From positions 1 through 55,127 of the forward strand of contig NZ_CALWJM010000014.1 in assembly GCF_944381005.1 (NCBI RefSeq): DNA of 55,127 bases, given 5' to 3'. Shown here piece after piece: positions 24,160 through 32,440 of this stretch. A program made the translations under genes and the position numbers. The notes beneath the pieces were generated by a model. The model did not search any database and was not told where the DNA came from. It was given only the letters and a program-made list of their open reading frames with translations. Position 1 is the first letter of the stretch. Each line of letters opens with the position of its first letter. Origin of the DNA: an uncultured Butyricicoccus sp. GTDB lineage: Bacteria > Bacillota > Clostridia > Oscillospirales > Butyricicoccaceae.

Positions 24160-25053
24160 TCAGCGAACGGTCAGGTCACCGCCGGGGATTTCCTTACCAA
24201 AGGGGCCGTCATAGGTGAAGAAGCCCTTGCCGGTTTTTTGTCCGAGCCAGCCAGCGCGAACCATCTTGCGCAGCAGCGGGTGCGGACGGTACTTCGGGTC
24301 ACCAGTCTCACGGTACAGGGTTTCCATGATAGCCAGATTTACATCGTGGCCAACCAGGTCAGCCGTGTGCAGCGGGCCAGACTTCATGCCAGCGCCGTTC
24401 TGCATCGCAACGTCGATGTCGGACGGGGAAGCCAGACCATCTGCATAGATGCCGATTGCCTCGTTCATCATCGGAATCAGGATGCGGTTTACAACGAAGC
24501 CAGGGCCTTCGTTTACAGCAACCGGAACCTTGCCCAGCTCGGTCATCAGGTCGTAAGCGAACTTGAAGGTTTCGTCCGAAGTCTGCATAGCGCGGGTCAC
24601 TTCAACCAGCTTCATGATTTGAGCCGGGTTAAAGAAGTGGCAGCCGATGAACTTGTCGGCGCGGTTGGGGATGCAGGCAGCCATTTCGGTGATGGACAGT
24701 GCCGAGGTGTTGGAAGCGAAGATGGTGTGAGCGGGGCAGATTTTATCCAGCTCGCGCAGCAGGTCTTTCTTCAAATCCATGTTTTCCAGAATGACTTCGA
24801 TAACGAAATCGGCATCCTTTGCCACGTTGCGGTCGGTGGAAGTGGTCAGATGGTTGTCCAGCAGGTCAGCAACGCGGTCAGCGGTCATCTTTTCCTTGCG
24901 AACCAGGAAATCCAGGTCGCCCTTGATGCGCTTTACGCCGCCCTCAACGAACTGGTCTTTGATGTCGATAAGGGTTACTTCGTGGTCGTGGGTCAGGAAA
25001 ACTTCAGCAATGCGCGCACCCATATTGCCGGCGCCGAATACACAAACTTTCAT
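24160..25053 (-). CDS. hbd: 3-hydroxybutyryl-CoA dehydrogenase
   Basis: A 297-aa NAD(P)-dependent enzyme reducing acetoacetyl-CoA to 3-hydroxybutyryl-CoA. The N-terminal Rossmann motif is GAGNMGARIAEVF. Catalytic features are NTSALSITEMA, the His in GCHFFNPAQIMKLVE and NEGPGFVVNRI. Length (about 280-295 aa) fits the family. It is the last gene of the thl-crt-hbd set, 39 bp after crt, with its own GAGGAGAG ribosome site. Confidence 0.96.
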   Translation of the reverse strand: MKVCVFGAGNMGARIAEVFLTHDHEVTLIDIKDQFVEGGVKRIKGDLDFLVRKEKMTADRVADLLDNHLTTSTDRNVAKDADFVIEVILENMDLKKDLLRELDKICPAHTIFASNTSALSITEMAACIPNRADKFIGCHFFNPAQIMKLVEVTRAMQTSDETFKFAYDLMTELGKVPVAVNEGPGFVVNRILIPMMNEAIGIYADGLASPSDIDVAMQNGAGMKSGPLHTADLVGHDVNLAIMETLYRETGDPKYRPHPLLRKMVRAGWLGQKTGKGFFTYDGPFGKEIPGGDLTVR

Positions 25054-25092
25054 GATACTCTCTCCTCATAAACGAATCGCGAAAGCGATGAA

Positions 25093-25908
25093 TTACTTGT
25101 TTTTGAACTCCTTGGCGGGCTTGTCGCGGTTCTTGTCTAGGAACCAAGCCATGCCGTACTTCTGGTCCTCGGTTGCAAAGCACTCGCCGAAGCAGTTGCC
25201 TTCGAGCTTGAGTGCAGAGTTCAGGTCGGTCTGGATGCCGACATTGACTGCTTCCTTGGTCAGAGCAACCGCGATAGGAGCCTGAGCGGCGATTTCTTCT
25301 GCGAGCTTCATCGCTTCATCCATCAGCTGGTCAAGCGGATAGACATAGTTTACAAGGCCCATAGCCAGCGCGTCCTGAGCCGAGTAGTTGCCGCGAGCGG
25401 TGTAGAGCATTTCCTTTGCCTTGCCCATGCCAACCAGACGAGCCAGACGCTGGGTGCCGCCGCAGCCAGGGGTGATGCCCAGGCCAACTTCGGGCTGACC
25501 GAACAGTGCATTGTCCGAAGCCAGACGGATATCGCAGCACATAGCCAGTTCGCAGCCGCCGCCCAGGCAGAAGCCGTTGATGGCAGCGATAACCGGGCGC
25601 TTGAAGTTTTCAATCTTCCAGCAAACGCGGTTAGAATCGTTACCGAAAGCCTTGCCTTCTGCAACGGTCATGGTGGACATCTGCGAGATGTCGGCACCAG
25701 CAACGAACGAATTAACGGTCTTGCCCTTCTTGTTTACGATAGAAGAACCGGTCAGGACAACGGCGTAAACGTCATCCATAGCGGCAATGGAATCGAATGC
25801 TTCTTCGAGCTGTGCGTACATATCGGTAGACAGCGCGTTCATTGCCTGCATATGCTGGATGGTAACGACCGCAACGTGGCCTTTTTTCTCAACGAGTACA
25901 TCAGTCAT
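25093..25908 (-). CDS. crt: Crotonase / short-chain enoyl-CoA hydratase
   Basis: A 271-aa crotonase-fold enzyme converting 3-hydroxybutyryl-CoA to crotonyl-CoA. The oxyanion hole segments are visible (FVAGADISQM and NGFCLGGGCELAM) with the two acidic catalytic residues in GGCELAM and QPEVGLGITPGCGGTQRL. It lies between thl and hbd in the same direction behind AAAGGAGAT. The start is unambiguous. Confidence 0.95.
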   Translation of the reverse strand: MTDVLVEKKGHVAVVTIQHMQAMNALSTDMYAQLEEAFDSIAAMDDVYAVVLTGSSIVNKKGKTVNSFVAGADISQMSTMTVAEGKAFGNDSNRVCWKIENFKRPVIAAINGFCLGGGCELAMCCDIRLASDNALFGQPEVGLGITPGCGGTQRLARLVGMGKAKEMLYTARGNYSAQDALAMGLVNYVYPLDQLMDEAMKLAEEIAAQAPIAVALTKEAVNVGIQTDLNSALKLEGNCFGECFATEDQKYGMAWFLDKNRDKPAKEFKNK

Positions 25909-25987
25909 GATAACAAATCTCCTTTGAGGTCAGTTTGGTAGGGGGACGGCGGTGCGCCGTCCCGACTGCCACAATTTGGGAAACCCC

Positions 25988-27175
25988 TTACTTACACAGT
26001 TCGTCGCGCTCAACGATGATGGCTTCGCCCATACCGCCGCCGATGCACATGGTAGCCAGACCGATGGTGAGGTCGCGCTTTGCCATTTCGTATAGCAGGG
26101 TGGTGGTGATACGGCAGCCAGCCGCACCAATCGGGTGACCCAGAGCGATAGCGCCGCCGTTTACGTTGACCTTGTCCATGTCAAAGCCCAGTTCACGGTT
26201 TACAGCAGCAGCCTGAGCAGCGAATGCTTCGTTGGACTCAATCAGGTCGAGGTCAGCAACGGTCAGACCAGCGCGCTTGAGTGCCTGACGGGTGGACTCG
26301 ATGGGGCCGATACCCATGATAGACGGGTCACAGCCAACCGAACCGAATGCACGAATCTTAGCCAGCGGCTTGAGGCCATGTGCCTTAACGAAATCTTCGG
26401 AAGCGATAATCATGGCAGCGCCAGCGTCATTGATACCAGAAGCGTTACCAGCGGTTACGGTGCCGTCCTTCTTGAAGGCCGGGCGCAGCTTTGCCAGACC
26501 TTCCAGAGTGGTCTGCGGGCGGCAATGCTCGTCAGTATCGAAAATAATGGTTTCCTTCTTCTTCTTGACCTCAATCGGAACGATTTCGTCCTTGAAACGG
26601 CCGGAGGAGATAGCCTTAGCCGCCTTCATCTGGGACTCGTAGCCAATCTGGTCTTGCATTTCACGCGTGATGCCGTACTTCTCGGCAACGTTCTCGGCAG
26701 TAATGCCCATGTGGTACTGATTGAATACATCGAATACGCCGTCATAGACCATCATATCAACCATCTTGACGTCGTTCATGCGAGCGCCCCAGCGCATATT
26801 GCGGCTGATGTAGGGAGCGCCGGACATGGACTCGCAGCCGCCGACCAGCATCATCTGGTCTTCGCCCGAACGGATAATCTGAGAGCCGAGCGAGATAGCG
26901 CGCATGGAGGAAGCGCATACCTTGTTGAGGGTCATTGCAGGGGTTTCGAGGGGCAGGCCAGCGCCTACCATAACCTGACGGGCAACGTTCTGGCCGACAC
27001 CGCCCTGAAGAACCTGACCGAACAGGACTTCGTCGATGGCTGCCTTGTCTACGCCAGCGCGCTCGATAGCAGCCTTAGCAGCCGCGGTGCCGAGAGCAGC
27101 GGGGGAAACATCGCGCAGCGTGCCGCCGTAAGTACCAATCGCAGTACGGGCTGCCGAGCAAATATAAACGTTCAT
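25988..27175 (-). CDS. thl: Acetyl-CoA acetyltransferase (thiolase)
   Basis: A 395-aa thiolase joining two acetyl-CoA. ATG at 27175 lies behind AAAAGGAGAG; an upstream in-frame codon near 27265 has no ribosome site. The nucleophilic Cys87 is in NKVCASSMRA, the C-terminal catalytic His in ALGHPIGAAG and Cys in MCIGGGMGEA. It is the first gene of the thl-crt-hbd group, separated by 249 bp from the upstream CoA-transferase, where a promoter may lie. Confidence 0.96.
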   Translation of the reverse strand: MNVYICSAARTAIGTYGGTLRDVSPAALGTAAAKAAIERAGVDKAAIDEVLFGQVLQGGVGQNVARQVMVGAGLPLETPAMTLNKVCASSMRAISLGSQIIRSGEDQMMLVGGCESMSGAPYISRNMRWGARMNDVKMVDMMVYDGVFDVFNQYHMGITAENVAEKYGITREMQDQIGYESQMKAAKAISSGRFKDEIVPIEVKKKKETIIFDTDEHCRPQTTLEGLAKLRPAFKKDGTVTAGNASGINDAGAAMIIASEDFVKAHGLKPLAKIRAFGSVGCDPSIMGIGPIESTRQALKRAGLTVADLDLIESNEAFAAQAAAVNRELGFDMDKVNVNGGAIALGHPIGAAGCRITTTLLYEMAKRDLTIGLATMCIGGGMGEAIIVERDELCK

Positions 27176-27270
27176 TGGAAACTCTCCTTTTCCTGTCAAT
27201 TTAGGAGGCGGGAAACAATCACGCGGCCTCCTGAGGCAGCGGGGGCGGTCGAGGCACACCCGCATACTTC

Positions 27271-27298
27271 GTTATAATTTTATCAAACTTTCCCGCAA
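27271..27298 (-). promoter_or_regulatory. Candidate promoter of thl-crt-hbd
   Basis: On the - strand, TTGCGG (27298-27293), 16 bp, TATAAC (27276-27271), about 95 bp before the thiolase ATG. The surrounding 150 bp are AT-rich and contain no gene. The -35 box is weak, so this is tentative. Confidence 0.35.
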
Positions 27299-27424
27299 AA
27301 TGGAAGAGAAATCCTATATTTTTCAAAAAAACTTTTGTGCAAAATACTCAAAAAAATGCAGGATATGAAAAGGAATGGTTAAAAATGCAATCATTCTGCG
27401 CCATTTTGCAGAAACAAGGCAAAA

Positions 27425-28981
27425 TTACTCGTCTGCCAGACCCATTTTCTCTTCACGGAAAATGCGCTCGTCCATGACCTTGACGTGTTCAGCAATCTGG
27501 GGCTTGAACTCCATCTGGTCAAGGATTTGGGTTTGCAGGTCGATACCCGGAGCGATTTCGATGAGGGTCACGCCTTCGGGACGCAGTTCAAAGACGGCGC
27601 GTTCGGTGATGTACAGAACGGGCTGATGCACTTCGTTTGCATAGTCGCCGGAGAAGGTGATATGTTCTACCTGCTTAACGAATTTCTTCTTTGCACCTTC
27701 CTGTGTGATGACCAGCTTGCCGTCTACACAGTCGGTTTTCAGACCCTTTGCGGTGAACGTGCCGCAGTAAACGACCTTTTTCGCGTTTTGGGTGATGTCG
27801 ATGAATCCACCGGCACCAGCCAGACGGGTGCCGAACTTGGACACGTTCAGGTCACCGTTGGGAGCAGTTTCTGCAAGGCCGAGGAATGCGACATCCAAGC
27901 CGCCGCCCTGATAGAAGTCAAACTGTACATTGTGCGGAATGATGCACATTGCGTTTGCGGCTGCACCGAACTGAGTGCCGCCGTAGGGCACACCGGCGAT
28001 AGAGCCGGCCTCAACGGTCAAGGTCATTTTGTCCGAAATGCCTTCTTCTGCCGCAACGTTTGCAATTTTTTCGGGAGCGCCGGTGCCCAGATTGACAATG
28101 GCATCCTGCGGCAATTCCATTGCAGCGCGGCGCGCAATGATTTTCTTTGCGTCCATCGGGATGGGCGGGATAGCGTCAACCGGAATCCGGAATTCGCCGG
28201 TCAGTGCGCCGTCATAGGGCATACCCAAGCACTGCATGTTTTCTTCCTCAGTGCCGATGACAACCGAATCGACGTAAATGCCAGGGATAGCGACCAGTTT
28301 GGGGTCGAGCGAACCGCCCTGCACGATTTTTTCGACTTGAACGATGACGCGGCCGCCGGAGTTCTTACAAGCCTGTGCCATTGCAGTGACATCAAGCGGG
28401 CCGATTTCGCGGTGTACGGTGCAGTTGCCGAACTCATCGCAGTAGGACGCGCGCAGGAATACGACATTGATGGGGAAGCCCTTGTACAGCAGGCGTTCGT
28501 GGCCGTCGATGTTGACCACCTTGACCAAATCTTCCTTGGTGCATTCGTTGAGCTTGCCGCCGCCATTGCGCGGGTCAGCGAAGGTTTTCAGGCCGACATG
28601 GGTAATGGTGCCGATGTTGTGTGCGGCGATATCGCGGTACATGTGTGAGATAACGCCCTGCGGCAGGTTGTAGGCTTCAATCTTGTTTGCCAGCGCCAGC
28701 TCGCCCAGATGAGGCGCGCGGTCCCAGTGGCCGCCGATAACGCGCTTGACCATGCCTTCGTGGCCGTAGTGGTCGCCGCCGGTGCCGTCGCGGTGTCCCT
28801 GACCGGCAGCAAAGAACAGGGTCAGGTCTTTGGGGTGACCGGTTTCGAGGAACCGTTTTTCCAGTGCTTTGGACAGGGTTTCGGGGCAAGCACAGCTTAC
28901 AAAACCACCGGTTGCAATGGTATCGCCGTCCTGTACCAGCAGGGCAGCCTCATCTGCGGACAAAATCCTTACTTTCTTCAT
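27425..28981 (-). CDS. Family I CoA-transferase (propionate/acetate type)
   Basis: A 518-aa fused alpha-beta CoA-transferase. The active-site glutamate is in LTVEAGSIAG, Glu324, the same position as in propionate CoA-transferase (Pct) as I remember it. It has GFVSCACPETL near the N-terminus and NLGTGAPEKIANVA before the active site. Family members move CoA between acetyl-CoA and short acids. Placed beside 4-hydroxybutyrate dehydrogenase and 4-hydroxybutyryl-CoA dehydratase, it could activate 4-hydroxybutyrate or release butyrate; its length and fusion differ from the roughly 430-aa AbfT/Cat2 group. Substrate is inference. Confidence 0.88.
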   Translation of the reverse strand: MKKVRILSADEAALLVQDGDTIATGGFVSCACPETLSKALEKRFLETGHPKDLTLFFAAGQGHRDGTGGDHYGHEGMVKRVIGGHWDRAPHLGELALANKIEAYNLPQGVISHMYRDIAAHNIGTITHVGLKTFADPRNGGGKLNECTKEDLVKVVNIDGHERLLYKGFPINVVFLRASYCDEFGNCTVHREIGPLDVTAMAQACKNSGGRVIVQVEKIVQGGSLDPKLVAIPGIYVDSVVIGTEEENMQCLGMPYDGALTGEFRIPVDAIPPIPMDAKKIIARRAAMELPQDAIVNLGTGAPEKIANVAAEEGISDKMTLTVEAGSIAGVPYGGTQFGAAANAMCIIPHNVQFDFYQGGGLDVAFLGLAETAPNGDLNVSKFGTRLAGAGGFIDITQNAKKVVYCGTFTAKGLKTDCVDGKLVITQEGAKKKFVKQVEHITFSGDYANEVHQPVLYITERAVFELRPEGVTLIEIAPGIDLQTQILDQMEFKPQIAEHVKVMDERIFREEKMGLADE

Positions 28982-29010
28982 GAAGCATCATCCTTAATAT
29001 ATTTATGTAT

Positions 29011-29274
29011 TTATAGAGTCCGGATTTTTTCAATGACTTCCGGAATGTCATCACGCTTGACACAAAGAGTCCGTTCGTTTGCGTCGATTTCCTCATATAG
29101 GTAGGGGCAGCCTGTGCAGCCGCGTATGATAAGCAGCGCGTCATAGGATTGCCCCGGAGCGGGGAGGGAGAGCGCAGCGCAGTCGGCCACGGCCTCCCGA
29201 ATCTGCTGATAGGCCGCGCCGCGGTCGTAACCGGGGTTGCAGCCGCCGCAGAATTTTACGGCGATTTGGCGCAT
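29011..29274 (-). CDS. Small CGGCNP-motif protein of the 4-hydroxybutyrate cluster
   Basis: An 87-aa protein with ATG at 29274 four bases after GGAGG. It starts MRQIAVKFCGGCNPGYDR and later has RGCTGCPYLY, giving four cysteines in two CxxC-type pairs that could bind a metal or a cluster. I have a sense of similar small CGGCNPxYDR proteins in clostridia but no function. It sits between the radical dehydratase and the CoA-transferase, so a role linked to one of these enzymes (cluster delivery, stability) is possible but unproven. Confidence 0.75.
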   Translation of the reverse strand: MRQIAVKFCGGCNPGYDRGAAYQQIREAVADCAALSLPAPGQSYDALLIIRGCTGCPYLYEEIDANERTLCVKRDDIPEVIEKIRTL

Positions 29275-29309
29275 AAGACCTCCTGCGAATGAATGTGTAG
29301 AAATAGACA

Positions 29310-29341
29310 ACGAAAGGCACTCGGTAAAGAGTGCCTTTCGT
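29310..29341 (-). terminator. Intercistronic hairpin after abfD
   Basis: 13-bp perfect arms (ACGAAAGGCACTC / GAGTGCCTTTCGT) around a 6-nt loop. On the - strand it lies 14 bp after the dehydratase stop, but the following T run is weak (TTGTCTATTTC). It may be a partial terminator or an mRNA-stabilising hairpin that keeps dehydratase levels high. Confidence 0.65.
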
Positions 29342-29355
29342 GAGAAGTAAAACGC

Positions 29356-30801
29356 TTAGTCGATGCGAGCAATCTTCTTGGCAAGCTCCTTCTTCATTTC
29401 CATATTGCACTGACGGGAAATCATGATGCGCTGTGCCTGCGGCGAGCCGGCACCGTGCATGGATTCGGGCAGATAGCCGACAGCGGCGGTGCCCATGGTC
29501 ATGTTTTCAATCAGGCGCAGTACGCGCATACGGTCTTCGGTGGGAACCGAAGCCACACCCTTGAAGTACTTGTCGATATAAGCGTGCAGTTCGGGGTGAC
29601 GGAAATCGGCCTCAGAGGGCAGCGTAACCATTGCGCCGCCTGCGAGGTCTTGTGCCAGACGAGCAATGTCATAGGGGAAACGGGTTACGTTCTGCTTGCA
29701 GACGTTGGCCAGCAGCAGGTCAATCAGGTAGTTGCCCGACTTGGTCTTGGAACCCTGCGAGGAGCAAGCGATACCACAGCAGTACAGGGTTTCGTTGAGA
29801 TGTACCATCTCGATGAGCTTGTCCTTTACATGGGAAGCCTTTGCGCAGCCTGCCATGTCAACCGAAAGAGCGGTTGCACCGATGAGGACATCGCCCACGC
29901 CAACCTTACAGCCGCCGTAGGACTGACGGTGGTAGCCTGCGAAGCGCTCGACAATCATGCCAGCGAACTTGACTTCGCCGTTGAGGAAGATGCGGTCGTT
30001 GGGCACGAACACGTGGTCGAAGATAACCAGAACTTCGTGACCACCATAGGTCTTGTTGCCCACGTCGATGTCGTTGTATTCTTCCAGCTTGCGGGTGTCG
30101 CACGACTGGCGGCCATAAATAAGGGTGATACCTTCAGAATCGGTGGGAACGGCGAAAGAGATTGCGTAATCTTCGTCGCCCTCATGCATTGCAATGGTAG
30201 GCATGACCAGAACTTCGTGCGAGTTGACAAAGCCGGTCTGGTGCGCCTTTGCACCGGTGACGTAAACGCCATCGGGGGTGCGCTCTACGACATGCAGGAA
30301 CAGGTCGGGGTCGGCCTGCTTGGAGGGAGCCAGCGAACGGTCGCCCTTCACGTCGGTCATTGCGCCGTCAACGGCCAAATCTTCTTCCTGCACACGGGTG
30401 AGGAACTTGACAAAGTTTTCGTGGTATTTAGTGCCGCAAGCCTCGTCAATTTCGTAGGTGGAGGAGAATACCGCGTTCATCGCGTCCATGCCGACACAGC
30501 GCTGGAAGCAAGCGGCAGTTTTCTGACCGAGCAGGCGCTGCATCTTGACCTTTTTAATCAGGTCGTCGGTGGACTGGTGCATATGGGTGAAGCGGTTGAT
30601 TTTCTTGCCGGAGATATGGGAAGTGGCGGTCATCAAGTCCTCATACTGCGGGTCTTCCGCCAGCGCATAGGTTGCGGCAAAGGAGTTAAGCGAAGGGCGA
30701 ATGACCGGGTCATCGACCGGGTTTTCGATTTTCTTGCCGAACATCCATAGATTCAGGTTGAGCTTGCGCAGGGATTCAATGTACTGGTCCTTGGTCATCA
30801 T
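29356..30801 (-). CDS. abfD: 4-hydroxybutyryl-CoA dehydratase
   Basis: A 481-aa flavin and [4Fe-4S] enzyme that dehydrates 4-hydroxybutyryl-CoA to crotonyl-CoA. The cluster ligands of the Clostridium aminobutyricum enzyme (Cys99, Cys103, His292, Cys299) all appear one position lower: Cys98 and Cys102 in ACFQRCVG, His291 and Cys298 in YHRQSYGGCKV. Length fits (about 484). Adjacent 4-hydroxybutyrate dehydrogenase confirms the pathway. The enzyme is oxygen-sensitive, consistent with an anaerobe. Confidence 0.95.
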   Translation of the reverse strand: MMTKDQYIESLRKLNLNLWMFGKKIENPVDDPVIRPSLNSFAATYALAEDPQYEDLMTATSHISGKKINRFTHMHQSTDDLIKKVKMQRLLGQKTAACFQRCVGMDAMNAVFSSTYEIDEACGTKYHENFVKFLTRVQEEDLAVDGAMTDVKGDRSLAPSKQADPDLFLHVVERTPDGVYVTGAKAHQTGFVNSHEVLVMPTIAMHEGDEDYAISFAVPTDSEGITLIYGRQSCDTRKLEEYNDIDVGNKTYGGHEVLVIFDHVFVPNDRIFLNGEVKFAGMIVERFAGYHRQSYGGCKVGVGDVLIGATALSVDMAGCAKASHVKDKLIEMVHLNETLYCCGIACSSQGSKTKSGNYLIDLLLANVCKQNVTRFPYDIARLAQDLAGGAMVTLPSEADFRHPELHAYIDKYFKGVASVPTEDRMRVLRLIENMTMGTAAVGYLPESMHGAGSPQAQRIMISRQCNMEMKKELAKKIARID

Positions 30802-30842
30802 AACAGAAACAGTATCCTTTCTTTCAAAAAATCAGAATCAAT

Positions 30843-30907
30843 GGCGGAAGAAGGAGAGGAAGTTCCGCCGGATAAGGAGAGCCGATTCCGAATCAGGGAA
30901 TCGGCTC
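30843..30907. other. Two hairpins between 4hbD and abfD
   Basis: GGCGGAA (30843-30849) pairs with TTCCGCC (30863-30869), and GAGCCGATTCC (30879-30889) pairs with GGAATCGGCTC (30897-30907). Neither is followed by a T run on the - strand, so they are more likely processing or stability elements of the operon mRNA than terminators. Confidence 0.6.
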
Positions 30908-30945
30908 CGGAATGGATATTTTATAAGATGCGGAGTCCGTTTGGA

Positions 30946-32121
30946 TTAGAAACACTCGCGGTAGATGCGCTCCATCAGCTCCTGCGTCATCGGGCGATAG
31001 GAGTTGGTGATAAGGCGCTGCTGGTTTGCGATAACCGATACCGGGAAGCCGGTGATGTCGGCTTCGGTAAAGCCGTACTCATGCAGCGGCTTGAGCGGCA
31101 GAACCTTTTCCAGTGTTACGTTCAGAGTGCGCAGTGCATCGTCCTTGGAGCAGCCCAGGCAGCGTGCAACGATTTCCTTGAACTTGCCCAGTTCGCCGTT
31201 CGGCTCATACTCGTCGTAAACTTCGAGAATCTTGCTGAACAGTGCATAGTTGGATTCGCCGTGCGGAACGTGATAGGTGCCGCCGAGCGGGAAGGACATA
31301 CCGTGAACGGTTGCGCAGCCAGCCTTGAGGAAAGCGATACCAGCGAACAGGGAAGCAGTGACATACTCACCCAGATAATCCAGACGAGCGTCCGGGCCTT
31401 CCAGTCCAATGCGGCGGAAGCCTTCCAGAATCATTTCGATTGCCTTAACCGAGTACATCTCAGAAGTAACGGTCTTGCGGTGGGGCGACAGGAAAGATTC
31501 GGTTGCATGAATCAGCGCGTCGATAGCCGAAGCTGCGAACGGCTTGTAAGGCAGGGTCTTGAGCAGGTCGGGAATCAGGCATACCTTGTTCGGGATGATG
31601 TCGTCGGAAACCAGACCGAGCTTGGTTTCGCCGCCGGTCAGCTTGCCGTCCTTTTCGTCCTTGACGATAGCAACCGAAATGTTGGTAACTTCGGAACCGG
31701 TGCCGCAGGTGGTGGGGATAGCAATGACTTCCTTTTCATGTACAACAGGCTCTCTCTTGAAGTAGAGTTCATGCACGGAAGAAGGACGCTTGCAGCCGAG
31801 CAGCTTGCACAGGTCCATGATGGCGCCGCCGCCGATGGCAATAACACGGTCGTAGGAGTCGTAAGGAATCTTCTCGTACATGGTTTCAATCATGGCCTCG
31901 GACGGCTCACCCGCACCGAACTTTTCCTGGAATACATAGGTGCAGGGCAGGTTGTATTGTTCCATGAAGGGCTTGTAAATAAACTCGTTGGTCAGGACAA
32001 CATCGCGTTCGCCCAGAGAGAACTCCTCAGCAAATTCGCCAAAGTTCTGGAACTTGTAGATGGTGGGAGCAATGATAATCTCTCTCTTATCCTTCATCAG
32101 AGAAGCGCTAAAAGAATCCAT
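30946..32121 (-). CDS. 4hbD: 4-hydroxybutyrate dehydrogenase
   Basis: A 391-aa iron-dependent alcohol dehydrogenase converting succinate semialdehyde to 4-hydroxybutyrate. It closely follows the Clostridium kluyveri protein in pattern: TNEFIYKPFMEQ, VFQEKFGAGEPS, AIGGGAIMDLCKL, PTTCGTGSEVTN, then metal ligands in DALIHATE and GTYHVPHGE. ATG at 32121 is preferred because GGAG lies 9 nt before it; ATGs at 32130 and 32136 overlap that ribosome site. It is the first gene after a strong promoter. Confidence 0.95.
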   Translation of the reverse strand: MDSFSASLMKDKREIIIAPTIYKFQNFGEFAEEFSLGERDVVLTNEFIYKPFMEQYNLPCTYVFQEKFGAGEPSEAMIETMYEKIPYDSYDRVIAIGGGAIMDLCKLLGCKRPSSVHELYFKREPVVHEKEVIAIPTTCGTGSEVTNISVAIVKDEKDGKLTGGETKLGLVSDDIIPNKVCLIPDLLKTLPYKPFAASAIDALIHATESFLSPHRKTVTSEMYSVKAIEMILEGFRRIGLEGPDARLDYLGEYVTASLFAGIAFLKAGCATVHGMSFPLGGTYHVPHGESNYALFSKILEVYDEYEPNGELGKFKEIVARCLGCSKDDALRTLNVTLEKVLPLKPLHEYGFTEADITGFPVSVIANQQRLITNSYRPMTQELMERIYRECF

Positions 32122-32229
32122 GTAAAACATCTCCATTTTATAAATTTCGTGTGTAAAGACCGATAACGGATATCGGCTTTTCACCGGTGGAAAAGGAGCG
32201 CGGTGTGAGCGCTCTTTGCTTCTGAGATA

Positions 32230-32258
32230 ATTGTACCAAAAACCAAGCACGAGTTCAA
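32230..32258 (-). promoter_or_regulatory. Sigma-A type promoter of the 4-hydroxybutyrate operon
   Basis: On the - strand, TTGAAC (32258-32253), 17 bp, TACAAT (32235-32230). The leader from here to the 4hbD start is about 100 nt and contains inverted repeats (CCGATATCCG/TTATCGG and GAGCGCTC), which could fold in the mRNA. No known riboswitch was recognised. Confidence 0.75.
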
Positions 32259-32330
32259 CAGGAAATAACAAAAAACATACCACTTTTTTTATGGCGTCTT
32301 TATGGTATTGTTATGGGGTTGTGATAACAA

Positions 32331-32363
32331 AAGGGCAAAGTCGAATTTTTCGACTTTGCCCTT
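32331..32363 (-). terminator. Terminator of the amino-acid ABC transporter operon
   Basis: 14-bp perfect arms (AAGGGCAAAGTCGA / TCGACTTTGCCCTT) followed on the - strand by TTTTG. It separates the transporter genes from the promoter of the 4-hydroxybutyrate operon. The 77 bp between it and the transporter gene are AT-rich and show nothing else. Confidence 0.82.
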
Positions 32364-32440
32364 GTTTAAACGTACAAAATGAATTGTAAATTGGCTTTTA
32401 TGAAATTTATCCACAACAAACGGTTATGGGGCTTGACAAA

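Noticed and set aside
26135..27277. 380-aa open frame opposite thiolase
   Set aside because: Antisense shadow of a gene with intact catalytic Cys and His.
27485..28648. 387-aa open frame on the + strand opposite the CoA-transferase
   Set aside because: It is the complement of a GC-rich coding gene, has no ribosome site or family motif, and the opposite strand has clear active-site residues.
29310..29341. Full terminator between abfD and the small CGGCNP gene
   Set aside because: The T run is weak and downstream genes belong to the same pathway, so I treat it as a partial or stabilising hairpin.
29455..30750. 431-aa open frame opposite abfD
   Set aside because: Antisense shadow; the real gene has all four iron-sulfur ligands.
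30841..32166. 441-aa open frame opposite 4-hydroxybutyrate dehydrogenase
   Set aside because: Antisense shadow with hydrophobic/Val-rich pattern caused by codon bias; it covers the promoter and intercistronic hairpins and matches no family.
32122..32229. Known riboswitch before 4hbD
   Set aside because: Inverted repeats are present but no conserved core of a known riboswitch class was recognised.
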